A DNA stretch of 7,795 nt. It comes from an uncultured Planctomycetales bacterium. GTDB lineage: Bacteria > Planctomycetota > Planctomycetia > Pirellulales > S012-138. This document shows, one piece after another, positions 1-6,871 of the stretch. The stretch covers positions 1 to 7,795 of the forward strand of contig CALJLD010000284.1 of NCBI GenBank assembly GCA_937982665.1. Reading direction: 5' to 3'. Numbering within the stretch: position 1 is the stretch's first letter; every line of letters starts with the position of its first letter. The notes beneath the pieces were generated by a model that did not search any database, was not told the DNA's origin, and saw nothing but the letters and a program-made list of their open reading frames with translations. Both the position numbers and the translations under genes were made by a program.

Positions 1-339
1 GACGCCGAATTTTTCGAGCACGCCCATTTCCTCGAGCGCGAGAGAGGTGTTCAGCCCGGTCTGCCCGCCCAACGTGGGCAAAACCGCGTCGGGCCGCTCG
101 CGCTCGATGACCTTCTCCACAATTGGCCAACTCAGCGGCTCAATATAGGTCCGGTCCGCCATGCCGGGGTCGGTCATGATCGTCGCGGGATTCGAGTTGA
201 TCAGGACAACCTCGTATCCTTCCTCGCGCAAGGCCTTACAGGCTTGCGTTCCGGAATAGTCAAATTCGCAAGCTTGGCCAATAACGATGGGCCCCGAACC
301 GATCAGCAGAATCTTCTTGATATCGTCGCGACGTGGCAC
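1..339 (-). CDS. carB: Carbamoyl-phosphate synthase large subunit, N-terminal fragment (cut by window edge)
   Basis: The 113 visible codons match the start of CarB closely, with the family landmarks IGSGPIVIGQACEFDYSG, KALREEGYEVVLINSNPATI, MTDPGMADRTYIEP and RPDAVLPTLGGQTGLN. This is the opening of the first ATP-grasp (carboxyphosphate) half, including its N-terminal pre-ATP-grasp fold. The full enzyme is about 1,070 residues and makes carbamoyl phosphate from ammonia released by the CarA glutaminase, bicarbonate and two ATP, feeding pyrimidine and arginine synthesis in the cytoplasm. The start is GTG at 339-337: an in-frame TAG lies two codons upstream, no other start codon fits, and the reading begins PRRDDIKKIL as expected. 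A GGGGA at 349-353, nine bases upstream, is a modest ribosome binding site. The rest of the gene lies before base 1. No carA is seen next to its 5' side. Confidence 0.97.
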   Translation of the reverse strand, partial: MPRRDDIKKILLIGSGPIVIGQACEFDYSGTQACKALREEGYEVVLINSNPATIMTDPGMADRTYIEPLSWPIVEKVIERERPDAVLPTLGGQTGLNTSLALEEMGVLEKFGV

Positions 340-722
340 GTGCTAAAATCCCCGGAATTGGAATGGCCCGCATTGGAACGCTCCAGCGTGCAGACCGCGG
401 ATTGAGACGCTGGCTTGCCAAGCCGAGGCGCGCGAAATGGCCTGCGAAAATCTCGTTGCCATTCCCAAGAGCGGCCAAAAACGGCTTGGCGGGTAAAACC
501 GCTTGAGAATACCGCGCCGCCGCGTGGCCTATCAAGGATGCAGCCAGTGAGAATGCGCTATGTGCTGTGAATCCGTGCAGGGAATCCGTGGCGCGAACCA
601 TCAGCTAGATGGCAATGCCACATCAATTCGCCATGACTTTGGCGAAGAATTGCTGATTACGCGGAATGGCCCGCGAGCCCAATCAGGTGCGGAATTCCAT
701 CACATGCGCAGATTTGCTCGCG
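340..722. other. 383-bp spacer upstream of carB
   Basis: This lies between the stop of the small membrane-protein gene and the carB start, both on the minus strand. It must hold any carB promoter or leader. I see no tRNA, no clear sigma-70 boxes and no T-run terminator on the minus strand. The only notable structure is an imperfect inverted repeat at 624-652, listed separately. Open frames crossing the spacer lack family resemblance and run into carB in the wrong frame. Confidence 0.6.
624..652. repeat. Imperfect inverted repeat (hairpin) in the carB upstream spacer
   Basis: CAATTCGCCA at 624-633 pairs with TGGC (640-643) and GAATTG (647-652). This gives a 10-bp stem with a 3-base bulge (GAA, 644-646) and a 6-base loop. 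It lies about 70 bp past the stop of the small membrane-protein gene and about 285 bp before carB. No T-run follows on the minus strand, so it is not a standard intrinsic terminator. It could be an mRNA processing or stability hairpin, an operator, or chance. Confidence 0.4.
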
Positions 723-1010
723 TCACGATCCCGGCTTCGGCATTGCCAGGCTGTGCAACACCAGCACAACGCCGGCGGACAGCATCAACCAGCCAACCCA
801 ACCCGGAGGCGTGATTTGTTTTTGGGCTTGAGATGTGCCACCAAGCAACTCCGGCATGGAAATGACCGACCGCTCCGCCTCGTTGCCGAACCGCTTGGCC
901 AGAAACTGCGTGGTTTCTTCATTCAGCACAACCGTTTCGACCATGCGAAACTGAATGCCCAAGAAGAGCAGAATGGCCCCAATCATAAAGATGTGATTTC
1001 GGTTGAACAT
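723..1010 (-). CDS. Small two-helix membrane protein, unknown function
   Basis: A 95-residue protein that I do not recognise. It has a hydrophobic segment at about residues 7-21 (IFMIGAILLFLGIQF), a mostly polar middle of about 45 residues containing an acidic patch (NEETTQF), and a second hydrophobic helix at about 71-90 (WVGWLMLSAGVVLVLHSLAM), ending in PKPGS. The likely topology is two membrane passes with the loop on one side. The frame stays open to 1136, but the ATG at 1010 is chosen because GGAG at 1019-1022 sits eight bases upstream (with AGGA at 1014-1017), and because the upstream translation (Cys/Arg/Gly-rich) looks non-coding. It lies 202 bp downstream of the DUF11 gene on the same strand, so co-transcription is possible but unproven. 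The protein contains no cysteine or obvious catalytic motif. Confidence 0.72.
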   Translation of the reverse strand: MFNRNHIFMIGAILLFLGIQFRMVETVVLNEETTQFLAKRFGNEAERSVISMPELLGGTSQAQKQITPPGWVGWLMLSAGVVLVLHSLAMPKPGS

Positions 1011-1212
1011 CAATCCTACTCCGACGGCCGGGGGAAACTCGTCGCGAAACGGCGCAACGCAGACCGGGAGCCCGGCGCATAAGTAAGAATCGAACCGCCC
1101 CAACCGCCCGCTGCAATCTGGACCGCAACGGCCCAATTGTGCGGGAAGAACGGCTCAACCGCTTCTTGCCGAAGGATTGGATTGGCCGGATCAAACGGCT
1201 GTTCGATACCGC
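1011..1212. other. 202-bp spacer between the DUF11 gene and the small membrane-protein gene
   Basis: Apart from the GGAG ribosome binding site at 1019-1022, nothing distinct is visible. I found no strong stem followed by a T-run after the TAG at 1213-1215, so read-through into the small gene cannot be excluded. One minus-strand frame is open across the whole spacer, but it has no usable start codon. Confidence 0.45.
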
Positions 1213-3897
1213 CTACTGATCGGCATATACCCGCGTACTCTCTTCTTTGATCACGGGGTTGGCCATCTCTTGCGTCATCAGCTTGACCGTCAAACGCAGA
1301 TCACCGGCTTGCAGACCCTTGGCCCGGATGCGGTACTTGGTATCCGCACGAGGGGCCAGCTTGGCCAGCGGATCAAAAGTGATGCGATTGCCATCGACGT
1401 GAGCACGTGTTGGCCCTTCGCCGTCGATTGGTCGCATCTCCCGCGGCGTCACAGCTTCCAATTGGATATTTGTGGCGACTTTGGAGCCTTGGTTGAGCAC
1501 GCGGATTTCATAGGTAGTCTCCGCGCCGACTTCGATCGGATCGTTGACGTCGACAACTTCAAACAAGATCGCGGCAACGCCTTCGACATTGAGGGCCCGC
1601 TCTGTGCGCTGAAATAGATCATTCTGTGCGCTGCCTTCGGCCAATAGGCGATGCTCACCGGCTTCGGTCGGCAACAACTTGACGCTTACGGCGCCTTGCT
1701 GCGCGGCTGGCAGTTCCTCCAAAGACCACCGAACCACGCGGCTCTGTTGGTCATACTCGCCGTAGTTGTCAGCTTCCATGAACTCCATGCCCTGCGGCAC
1801 GTACGCGACCAGTTCCACGTCTTTGGCCGCTGCTGTGCCCGGGTTGGCGATTCCGATTGTGTACGTCGCCGGACGTTCCAGGTAGCGCTTTGTCGGCCCT
1901 TGCATATCAATCTGCAGCGCGGGTGCGATGACTTCGATCTGTGATTCCTGCATTGCATTCAATCCCGCGTCGCCAGTCGCTTGAAGCGCGTTGATGAAAC
2001 GTCCCGCCTTGGCGGCGGTGAGCGTCAGTTCCAGTTCACGGGTGCCGCCGGGTTCCAATTGCCCAACTTCGTATTCCAGCAGATCGCCAGCGTCGTGACG
2101 CAACTCCGGCGGAACGCGCTCCGTGATCACAATCCCTTCGGCCATTCCCGTGCCGGGATTTCGAACCTTAATCTTGAGCGTGACATTCTCGCCGATCATG
2201 ACCGTTTGCGGCGCGCTGACTTCCAGCCGCAAGTCTGGGCGTGTCGCAATGGTCCGCACCGAAGCGGACGCCGCAACATGCACAGTTGCAACCGAGCCAA
2301 TTTCGCCCTCGGCAACTGGCATCAACTCCATCTTGACGATACGTTCCTCGCGCGGCGGGATGTGGCCCAAGTTCCAAACGAGCGTGCCGCGTTGCGGTTC
2401 TTTCGCAATGGGCGATGTCCGCAGTAACTGTGTTCCGCGGGGCACCTGATCATGCACTTGCACATCATGCGCGACGCTGTCGCCTTCGTTTCGCACAACG
2501 ATCTCAAAGATTGCCGGCTTGCCGACTTGAATCTCCGAGGGCGCCGATTTTTGAATGATGACCTGAGGACTTTGCGGACCTTCCAACAGTTCGTCGCCCG
2601 GCTCGCCCACACCGGTGTTGGCATAGCCAGCGCCGGCCGGATTGCCCGTCCCGGAATAGCCATTTGCTCCGTAACCACCAGGACGAACGCCTTCGGCAAA
2701 GGGATCGAAATCGCCTTGCGCCGTATTATTGCGCGAGCTGGCATTGTTGACGTTCGCACCGGCTCCAGCTGCTGAGCCACCGTAGTAGTCTGGCCCTGGT
2801 TGTTGCTGTCGCGGGTCATAGCCGGAGTTGTTTTGAGCCGCGTCGGTTCCGTAGTTTTGATCCGCGGCCGTTCCGTAACCGGAAGTGTCGTTTTGGCCGA
2901 TGGCGTTTTGGTCTAAGCCGCGCGGCGTCGTCTCGCCGTACGGCGGATCATTCGCCATACCAGAAGATGTGCTACCTGGCAGCGGCGTGTCACGATAGCC
3001 GTTCCCAGCCGTGTCGCTACCTGCCGAGTCGTTGCCTGCCGGGTATCGGTCAAAGTAGCTATCGGCTGCGTTCGCTGTGGAATCTCCAGCCTGGCTGGAA
3101 GCCATGGATTGCGAAGAATCAACTCCACCAAACTGAGCTGGCTCTCGTCGAGATGTCGCAAACGGATCGTGCGCCGAGTCCCCATCGCCAGCCACAGCTG
3201 AACCACCAGCCACAGCTGCGCCGCTTCCATCATCGCCGTAAAGGTCTGAGCTACGAGACGTACTTGCGAATTGTCCTTGGGTTGCCGAAGCGGCATCGCC
3301 GGCATCGGCAATTCCAGCAGAATTTCGCAGCGGATTTCCGCCTGCGGCGGTTCCGTTCGCATAGTCTCCGTAAGCATCGGCTGCTGCGCCGGAGCCATAC
3401 GTGTTGGTTGATCCTTGGCCCGCGTCTTGATAGCGATAATCGTCGCCAGTCCCCGGGGAGCCGTACCGCTCACCAGTTTGTTGACCAGCTGTTTGCTGAC
3501 CGGCGAGCGAAGTGGCCGTGTCGCCGGCATATGCCGATCCGCCCTGATTGCCAGTTGGCAACAAGTTGCGATTTGCGAATGGGTCAACTTCCGTTCCGGT
3601 GCCGTTTTGCGTGTTGTTGTAACGGTCACCGGCCCCGCCAGTCTGGTCGCTCGGCGAGACATATGTGGCCGGAATGGTGCGGCTGTCAAAGCTTGACGGC
3701 GCCGCGAATGGATCGACGCCATTGGACGTGTCTTCCTGCTTGTCCGGCTGCCCGTCGCTGGACGCTGCCGGTGTTGTTTTCTTTGCGGTCTTCTTGCCGG
3801 CGGCTTCACCAGGATCAATCGCCTTCCAAATCGCGAAGGTTCCCACGCCGACGACGGCGGTGACGATGCCAATTCGAATCCAAGTCACGCGGTTCAT
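1213..3897 (-). CDS. Membrane-anchored protein with disordered linker and four DUF11-type beta-sandwich repeats
   Basis: 894 residues. A single hydrophobic helix at about 6-27 (WIRIGIVTAVVGVGTFAIWK) is an uncleaved anchor or signal sequence. A lysine patch follows, then about 400 residues of Gly/Ser/Ala/Asn/Gln/Tyr-rich, probably disordered linker carrying four DPFA motifs (62-65, 105-108, 244-247, 398-401). Four repeats of about 100-117 residues then fill roughly 445-545, 555-655, 659-758 and 774-892. Each carries the DUF11/CARDB-like core pattern: RNEG at 469, RNPG at 579, ANPG at 684 and LNQG at 801, followed by V-x-V strands and a 'VP.G' or 'VPPEL' turn. Such repeats form Ig-like sandwiches in surface and envelope proteins, including chlamydial OmcB, but no cysteine was found here, so OmcB-style disulfide cross-linking is excluded. 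A structural or adhesive envelope role is an inference. ATG 3897 has GGAG at 3904-3907, six bases upstream. An alternative ATG at 4029 would add 44 residues. Confidence 0.9.
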   Translation of the reverse strand: MNRVTWIRIGIVTAVVGVGTFAIWKAIDPGEAAGKKTAKKTTPAASSDGQPDKQEDTSNGVDPFAAPSSFDSRTIPATYVSPSDQTGGAGDRYNNTQNGTGTEVDPFANRNLLPTGNQGGSAYAGDTATSLAGQQTAGQQTGERYGSPGTGDDYRYQDAGQGSTNTYGSGAAADAYGDYANGTAAGGNPLRNSAGIADAGDAASATQGQFASTSRSSDLYGDDGSGAAVAGGSAVAGDGDSAHDPFATSRREPAQFGGVDSSQSMASSQAGDSTANAADSYFDRYPAGNDSAGSDTAGNGYRDTPLPGSTSSGMANDPPYGETTPRGLDQNAIGQNDTSGYGTAADQNYGTDAAQNNSGYDPRQQQPGPDYYGGSAAGAGANVNNASSRNNTAQGDFDPFAEGVRPGGYGANGYSGTGNPAGAGYANTGVGEPGDELLEGPQSPQVIIQKSAPSEIQVGKPAIFEIVVRNEGDSVAHDVQVHDQVPRGTQLLRTSPIAKEPQRGTLVWNLGHIPPREERIVKMELMPVAEGEIGSVATVHVAASASVRTIATRPDLRLEVSAPQTVMIGENVTLKIKVRNPGTGMAEGIVITERVPPELRHDAGDLLEYEVGQLEPGGTRELELTLTAAKAGRFINALQATGDAGLNAMQESQIEVIAPALQIDMQGPTKRYLERPATYTIGIANPGTAAAKDVELVAYVPQGMEFMEADNYGEYDQQSRVVRWSLEELPAAQQGAVSVKLLPTEAGEHRLLAEGSAQNDLFQRTERALNVEGVAAILFEVVDVNDPIEVGAETTYEIRVLNQGSKVATNIQLEAVTPREMRPIDGEGPTRAHVDGNRITFDPLAKLAPRADTKYRIRAKGLQAGDLRLTVKLMTQEMANPVIKEESTRVYADQ
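2578..3795 (-). repeat. Low-complexity linker-coding region with DPFA motif array
   Basis: This codes for residues about 35-440 of the DUF11 protein. Gly, Ser, Ala, Asn, Gln, Asp and Tyr dominate, with many YG, GY and AG steps and a tandem AGQQT pair. DPFA is encoded at 3703-3714, 3574-3585, 3157-3168 and 2695-2706, each with a different codon set. At DNA level there is one obvious direct repeat, CCAGCCACAGCTG at 3188-3200 and 3206-3218 (18-bp period, encoding an AVAG..AVAG pair). Such stretches can change length by slippage. Confidence 0.7.
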
Positions 3898-4168
3898 GGG
3901 TCGCTCCGCAAAGCGAGAGTGCAGTATCAGGCCCGAAGTCGCGGCGCTCGCCGGACCTCGGTAATCCGTTTCAAGAGAGTCTTGCCAATGCTCACGGATC
4001 GCCTTAAGTGCGCGGCGCGAGCGGCGCATCAGCGCGAATTCCTCGTGAGAAAGGTGGCCGTAAGTACCAGAATCACAGTCGTGCGTGAAGGTCGGTTTGT
4101 GCAAGCATGCAGAAACCGCCAGGCGGCGAGCTGCCCCCGAATGATCCCGATAGCTCTGTCAGCAGCGC
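3898..4168. other. 271-bp spacer upstream of the DUF11 gene
   Basis: It follows the zinc-ribbon gene on the same strand. It holds the ribosome binding site GGAG at 3904-3907. The DUF11 frame stays open through most of it (to a TTG at 4104), with an ATG at 4029 preceded by GAGGA, so part of it could be coding if that start is used. No clear terminator or promoter is seen. A short GC stem with a one-base loop near 4112-4125 (CCGCC/GGCGG) is too tight to call. Confidence 0.45.
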
Positions 4169-5338
4169 TTATCCGCCAACCTGAAAGAGATGACTAACAC
4201 GCTGGCCATTGTCGCTCAAGTCTTGCGACATCAAACGATAGCGTTGCTCGCCCACCAGCCCGGAACCGGATGAGAAATACTTGGAGAGTTGCGCGTCGTC
4301 GTCGACGGAAATTCGTTCGGAATCGGATTGCGTGGTGTTCGCCGAAACGATCAACACCAGGTAGCTTCCCTCGGCAGGCAGTTTCGTGCGAAATTCACCC
4401 GTCGCGTCTGCCTGCGCGAACGCCCCGCCAAACTCCTCGATTGCCAGCACGCCAGCATGGTGGGGGCTCAACTCTTCTTTGCTGGCAATCAATCCCGCAA
4501 CATCAACGCGTCGCGGCGGATACTGATCAACCGGCAGAAAAAAGACCAACGCCCCGTGATCCGGCGCGGTATCACCCGTGGCACGTGTGAACATGACTCC
4601 GCCAGAAACGGTGATTTCGGAATCGAGCCAGCTTGCTGTTCCACTGCTGCTGTTGCCGGCAAACCAGCCCGCCATGAAGAGCGCTGCGCCCAAGGCCATC
4701 ACGCCGGCGGCCTTGAGCAAGTGATTTCTGCGTTCACGCGCCCGCCGATATCCTTCCAAGCGTTCGTTGCGGACATGCGCCGTATGCAACGCTGGCTCGG
4801 CACGAACAACTTCTTCTTCCGCTGCTTCCGCTTCTTCCTCTGGGGGCGAAGTCACGGAACGTCGCCTGGGCGAACTCACCGGTGGAAGATGAAGCTCCTC
4901 GCCTTCGTTGGAATCATCAATCACAACCCGCGAATCAAGATCAGGCTCCGCAGTCCAATCCTCTTCAATCTCATCAACATCCGGAGCAAGCGCTGTGCTC
5001 GAACCGTCATCCGCGGAGTTTGCCGTTGCCGCGGCTTTTTGTGCCGCGCGAGTCTTGCGACTTTGACGATGGAGCCGTGGATCCGAGAGCGAACTGGCAT
5101 TCGCCGCTGACGCACCCGGTTGCTCGTCATAAACCGCCAGGTCCGGGAACTTGAGTTGGCGCTTCAGCCGGCGAAGTTCGCGTCGCTCTTCTAACTCGGC
5201 AATTCGCTCTTGCGCGGCCGCTTCCGTGGGGACATGCAACTCATGACCGCAACAAGGGCAATCAATCTCTTTGCCGATCTTCTTGCGGCTGATGCTGAGC
5301 ATTCGCCGACATTCATCGCAAACGAACTTGACGGGCAT
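4169..5338 (-). CDS. N-terminal zinc ribbon, single membrane helix, C-terminal transthyretin/carboxypeptidase-regulatory-like domain
   Basis: 389 residues. The N-terminus (residues 1-36) is a zinc ribbon with CxxC knuckles at Cys7/Cys10 and Cys27/Cys30, plus an extra Cys at 29 (CPCC). A charged helical stretch rich in Glu, Arg and Leu follows (about 40-62), probably coiled coil. A long variable linker alternates basic (about 88-105) and strongly acidic (about 110-185, EEEAEAAEEE) segments. A basic patch (YRRARERRNH) precedes one membrane helix at about 208-229 (LLKAAGVMALGAALFMAGWF). The positive-inside rule therefore places the zinc ribbon in the cytoplasm and the C-terminus outside. The C-terminal part (about 240-337: VSGGVMF, ALVFFLP, ADATGEFRTKLPAEGSYLVLIV) has the strand pattern of carboxypeptidase-regulatory/transthyretin-like domains. 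ATG 5338 is chosen because GGAG at 5347-5350 lies eight bases upstream and the zinc ribbon starts directly after it. Function is unknown. It precedes the DUF11 gene on the same strand. Confidence 0.85.
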   Translation of the reverse strand: MPVKFVCDECRRMLSISRKKIGKEIDCPCCGHELHVPTEAAAQERIAELEERRELRRLKRQLKFPDLAVYDEQPGASAANASSLSDPRLHRQSRKTRAAQKAAATANSADDGSSTALAPDVDEIEEDWTAEPDLDSRVVIDDSNEGEELHLPPVSSPRRRSVTSPPEEEAEAAEEEVVRAEPALHTAHVRNERLEGYRRARERRNHLLKAAGVMALGAALFMAGWFAGNSSSGTASWLDSEITVSGGVMFTRATGDTAPDHGALVFFLPVDQYPPRRVDVAGLIASKEELSPHHAGVLAIEEFGGAFAQADATGEFRTKLPAEGSYLVLIVSANTTQSDSERISVDDDAQLSKYFSSGSGLVGEQRYRLMSQDLSDNGQRVSHLFQVGG

Positions 5339-5736
5339 CCGCAGAACTCCGTTGAAAGCGAGTCCACAATTGTGAAAGCTCTCCCGAACCAACCATTACG
5401 CAACAACTCCGGCGAAGCCCCCACCGGTCAACCGTACTCGTTATTCAACCGCCATAATTCCAGCGTAGCAAACGAAGTGCAAATCGACCAAGAAATTCAC
5501 CGCCTGGAATTTCGTGCCGCGAAATTGTCGAGAAGTCATGTGCGTCGCGGTTCGCTTCGTTTGTCTTGGGCAGGTGGGAAACTACAATCAAGAATCACGA
5601 ACGAGGCTTAGTTGGGTTTGCGACAAGACACATGGCGGGAAATCGCCCGGGGTAAACCACCTCTCTTGCCGAGACTGCATAGACCGGCACGCGGCCAACT
5701 CACCGACCAACATCCATAGCTGCGAGACGTTGCTTC
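5339..5736. other. 398-bp divergent intergenic region
   Basis: This separates the minus-strand zinc-ribbon gene from the plus-strand metallopeptidase gene, so it should contain promoters for both directions. The GGAG ribosome binding site of the minus gene is at 5347-5350. I could not match convincing -35/-10 pairs on either strand. Short open frames here have no recognisable product. No RNA gene is visible. Confidence 0.55.
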
Positions 5737-6843
5737 ATGTTCATTGCGACTTTCACTGTCGGTCTTGTGTTGCTTTCATCATTGGGAATCTCAGAGCAAT
5801 CTCAGCAACAGCCACCATCCGTAGCGGTTGGTGTGGTGTGCACTGTCGACTTGAGCAAACCGGGCCAGATGCGGGACATCGTATCGAATGCCCTGCATCG
5901 CGGCCTGGGCAAAGCCGAATCTGACGTGCAAGAGTTCCTGACAAGCACGACAGACATGTACGCAACGGGCCACGAGTTGGCGATTGCCGCTGCGAAAGCC
6001 TTCAACGTGGACGAAGAACTCTTGTTCGCCAAGATCGAAGAGTTCAAGCATTGCAATTGCAAACATGCTGATGGCGACGTAACAACCATAACGGTGGGCA
6101 ACACCAGCAACCAGAACTCCGCGGTTTCCAATTCTGCGGTCTCCGACTTCGCAGAGAACGTCTTGCTGCATGTCGTCCTGCACGAACTGGGGCATGGGCT
6201 TGTCCGCGAATTCGATTTGCCCATCCTTGGCAACGAAGAAACGCTCGCGGACGCATTTGCAACGCACTACGCCGTCACCCACATGCCGGACCGCGCTTTG
6301 TCAATCCTGGAATCGCGGGTGACGTCGCTCATGATTGAAGCGGGCGAAGTCCCCAGGGCGGAGTGGACAGTCAAAGGAGAACACAACTCGGACGCTCGGC
6401 GAGCCTATCAAATCGCGGCGATCGCCATCGCCCATGATCCGCAGAAGTATGGACGGTTGGCGGCAATTGTGAATATGGACGATTCGCAGAGGAGCAGTGC
6501 GATTGATTATGGTGCGGAAATCCATCGCTCATGGCGGCGAATCTTGCGGCCATTGATGATGCCGGATAAACAACTGTCGAACGAAGCCCGCGTCGTTGTT
6601 GAAGACGAATCCATTTTTGCCGCCGCACTTACGCAGACAAGCAGCCAACGCGAGAGTTTGGTCAATGAAATCGGCCGGTTGGTCCGTTCCTTCGATTGGC
6701 ATTCGCAAGTCACCGTAAGCTTTGCAAGTGGCGAAGGCGGCGCCGGCTGGAATCGTTCGCGCCGCACCATCACGATTCATGACGAGTACATTGAGCGCTT
6801 CAATCGCCAAGGCGAATTGCAAAAGGCGCAATCAGCAAGGTGA
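5737..6843 (+). CDS. Secreted putative zinc metallopeptidase, DUF4344-like
   Basis: 368 residues. A hydrophobic N-terminus (FIATFTVGLVLLSSLGIS, about 2-19) followed by a Gln/Ser/Pro stretch looks like a signal peptide, though it lacks the usual positive n-region. The core motif is HELGH (His149, Glu150, His153) within LLHVVLHELGHGLV. It is followed by LPILGNEETLADAFATHY, where Glu168 and Asp172 fit the third-ligand E-xxx-D spacing of gluzincins. This matches the DUF4344 family signature (HELGHal...lPvlG.EE.AAD) as I remember it. Later family elements also appear: GEHNSDARRAYQIAAI (about 214-229), HDPQKY, and YGAEIHRSWRRILRPL (about 258-273). The C-terminus (about 306-357) resembles the block that usually lies before HExxH. 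Substrate is unknown; action outside the cytoplasm is likely. An in-frame TAG at 5680-5682 and no other start codon fix ATG 5737, although the ribosome binding site is weak. It converges on the downstream gene, 28 bp away. Confidence 0.86.
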   Translation: MFIATFTVGLVLLSSLGISEQSQQQPPSVAVGVVCTVDLSKPGQMRDIVSNALHRGLGKAESDVQEFLTSTTDMYATGHELAIAAAKAFNVDEELLFAKIEEFKHCNCKHADGDVTTITVGNTSNQNSAVSNSAVSDFAENVLLHVVLHELGHGLVREFDLPILGNEETLADAFATHYAVTHMPDRALSILESRVTSLMIEAGEVPRAEWTVKGEHNSDARRAYQIAAIAIAHDPQKYGRLAAIVNMDDSQRSSAIDYGAEIHRSWRRILRPLMMPDKQLSNEARVVVEDESIFAAALTQTSSQRESLVNEIGRLVRSFDWHSQVTVSFASGEGGAGWNRSRRTITIHDEYIERFNRQGELQKAQSAR

Positions 6844-6871
6844 TGGTTTGCACACAGTGATCATTAGACGG

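Noticed and set aside
260..601. 113-codon minus-strand open frame reaching into carB
   Set aside because: It overlaps the carB start in the wrong frame, and its sequence shows no recognisable features.
360..674. 12-base direct repeat GGAATGGCCCGC at 360-371 and 663-674
   Set aside because: A pair of identical 12-mers is expected by chance in about 8 kb, and no further copies or flanking structure were seen.
1018..1222. Minus-strand frame open across the spacer after the DUF11 stop (PFDPANPILRQEAVEPFF...)
   Set aside because: Its composition looks protein-like, but there is no ATG or GTG and no ribosome binding site. One late TTG would leave under 20 codons, so it cannot be supported as a gene.
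2967..3863. 298-codon open frame on the plus strand
   Set aside because: It is antisense to the low-complexity part of the DUF11 gene. Its Arg/His/Cys/Leu-rich translation has no domain pattern, and the minus frame is clearly coding.
2913..3872. 319-codon open frame on the minus strand
   Set aside because: It is an out-of-frame shadow inside the DUF11 linker; the translation is Arg/Thr/Pro-rich with no family resemblance.
4289..5110. 273-codon open frame on the plus strand
   Set aside because: It is antisense to the zinc-ribbon membrane protein, whose own frame has zinc ligands, a membrane helix and a ribosome binding site.
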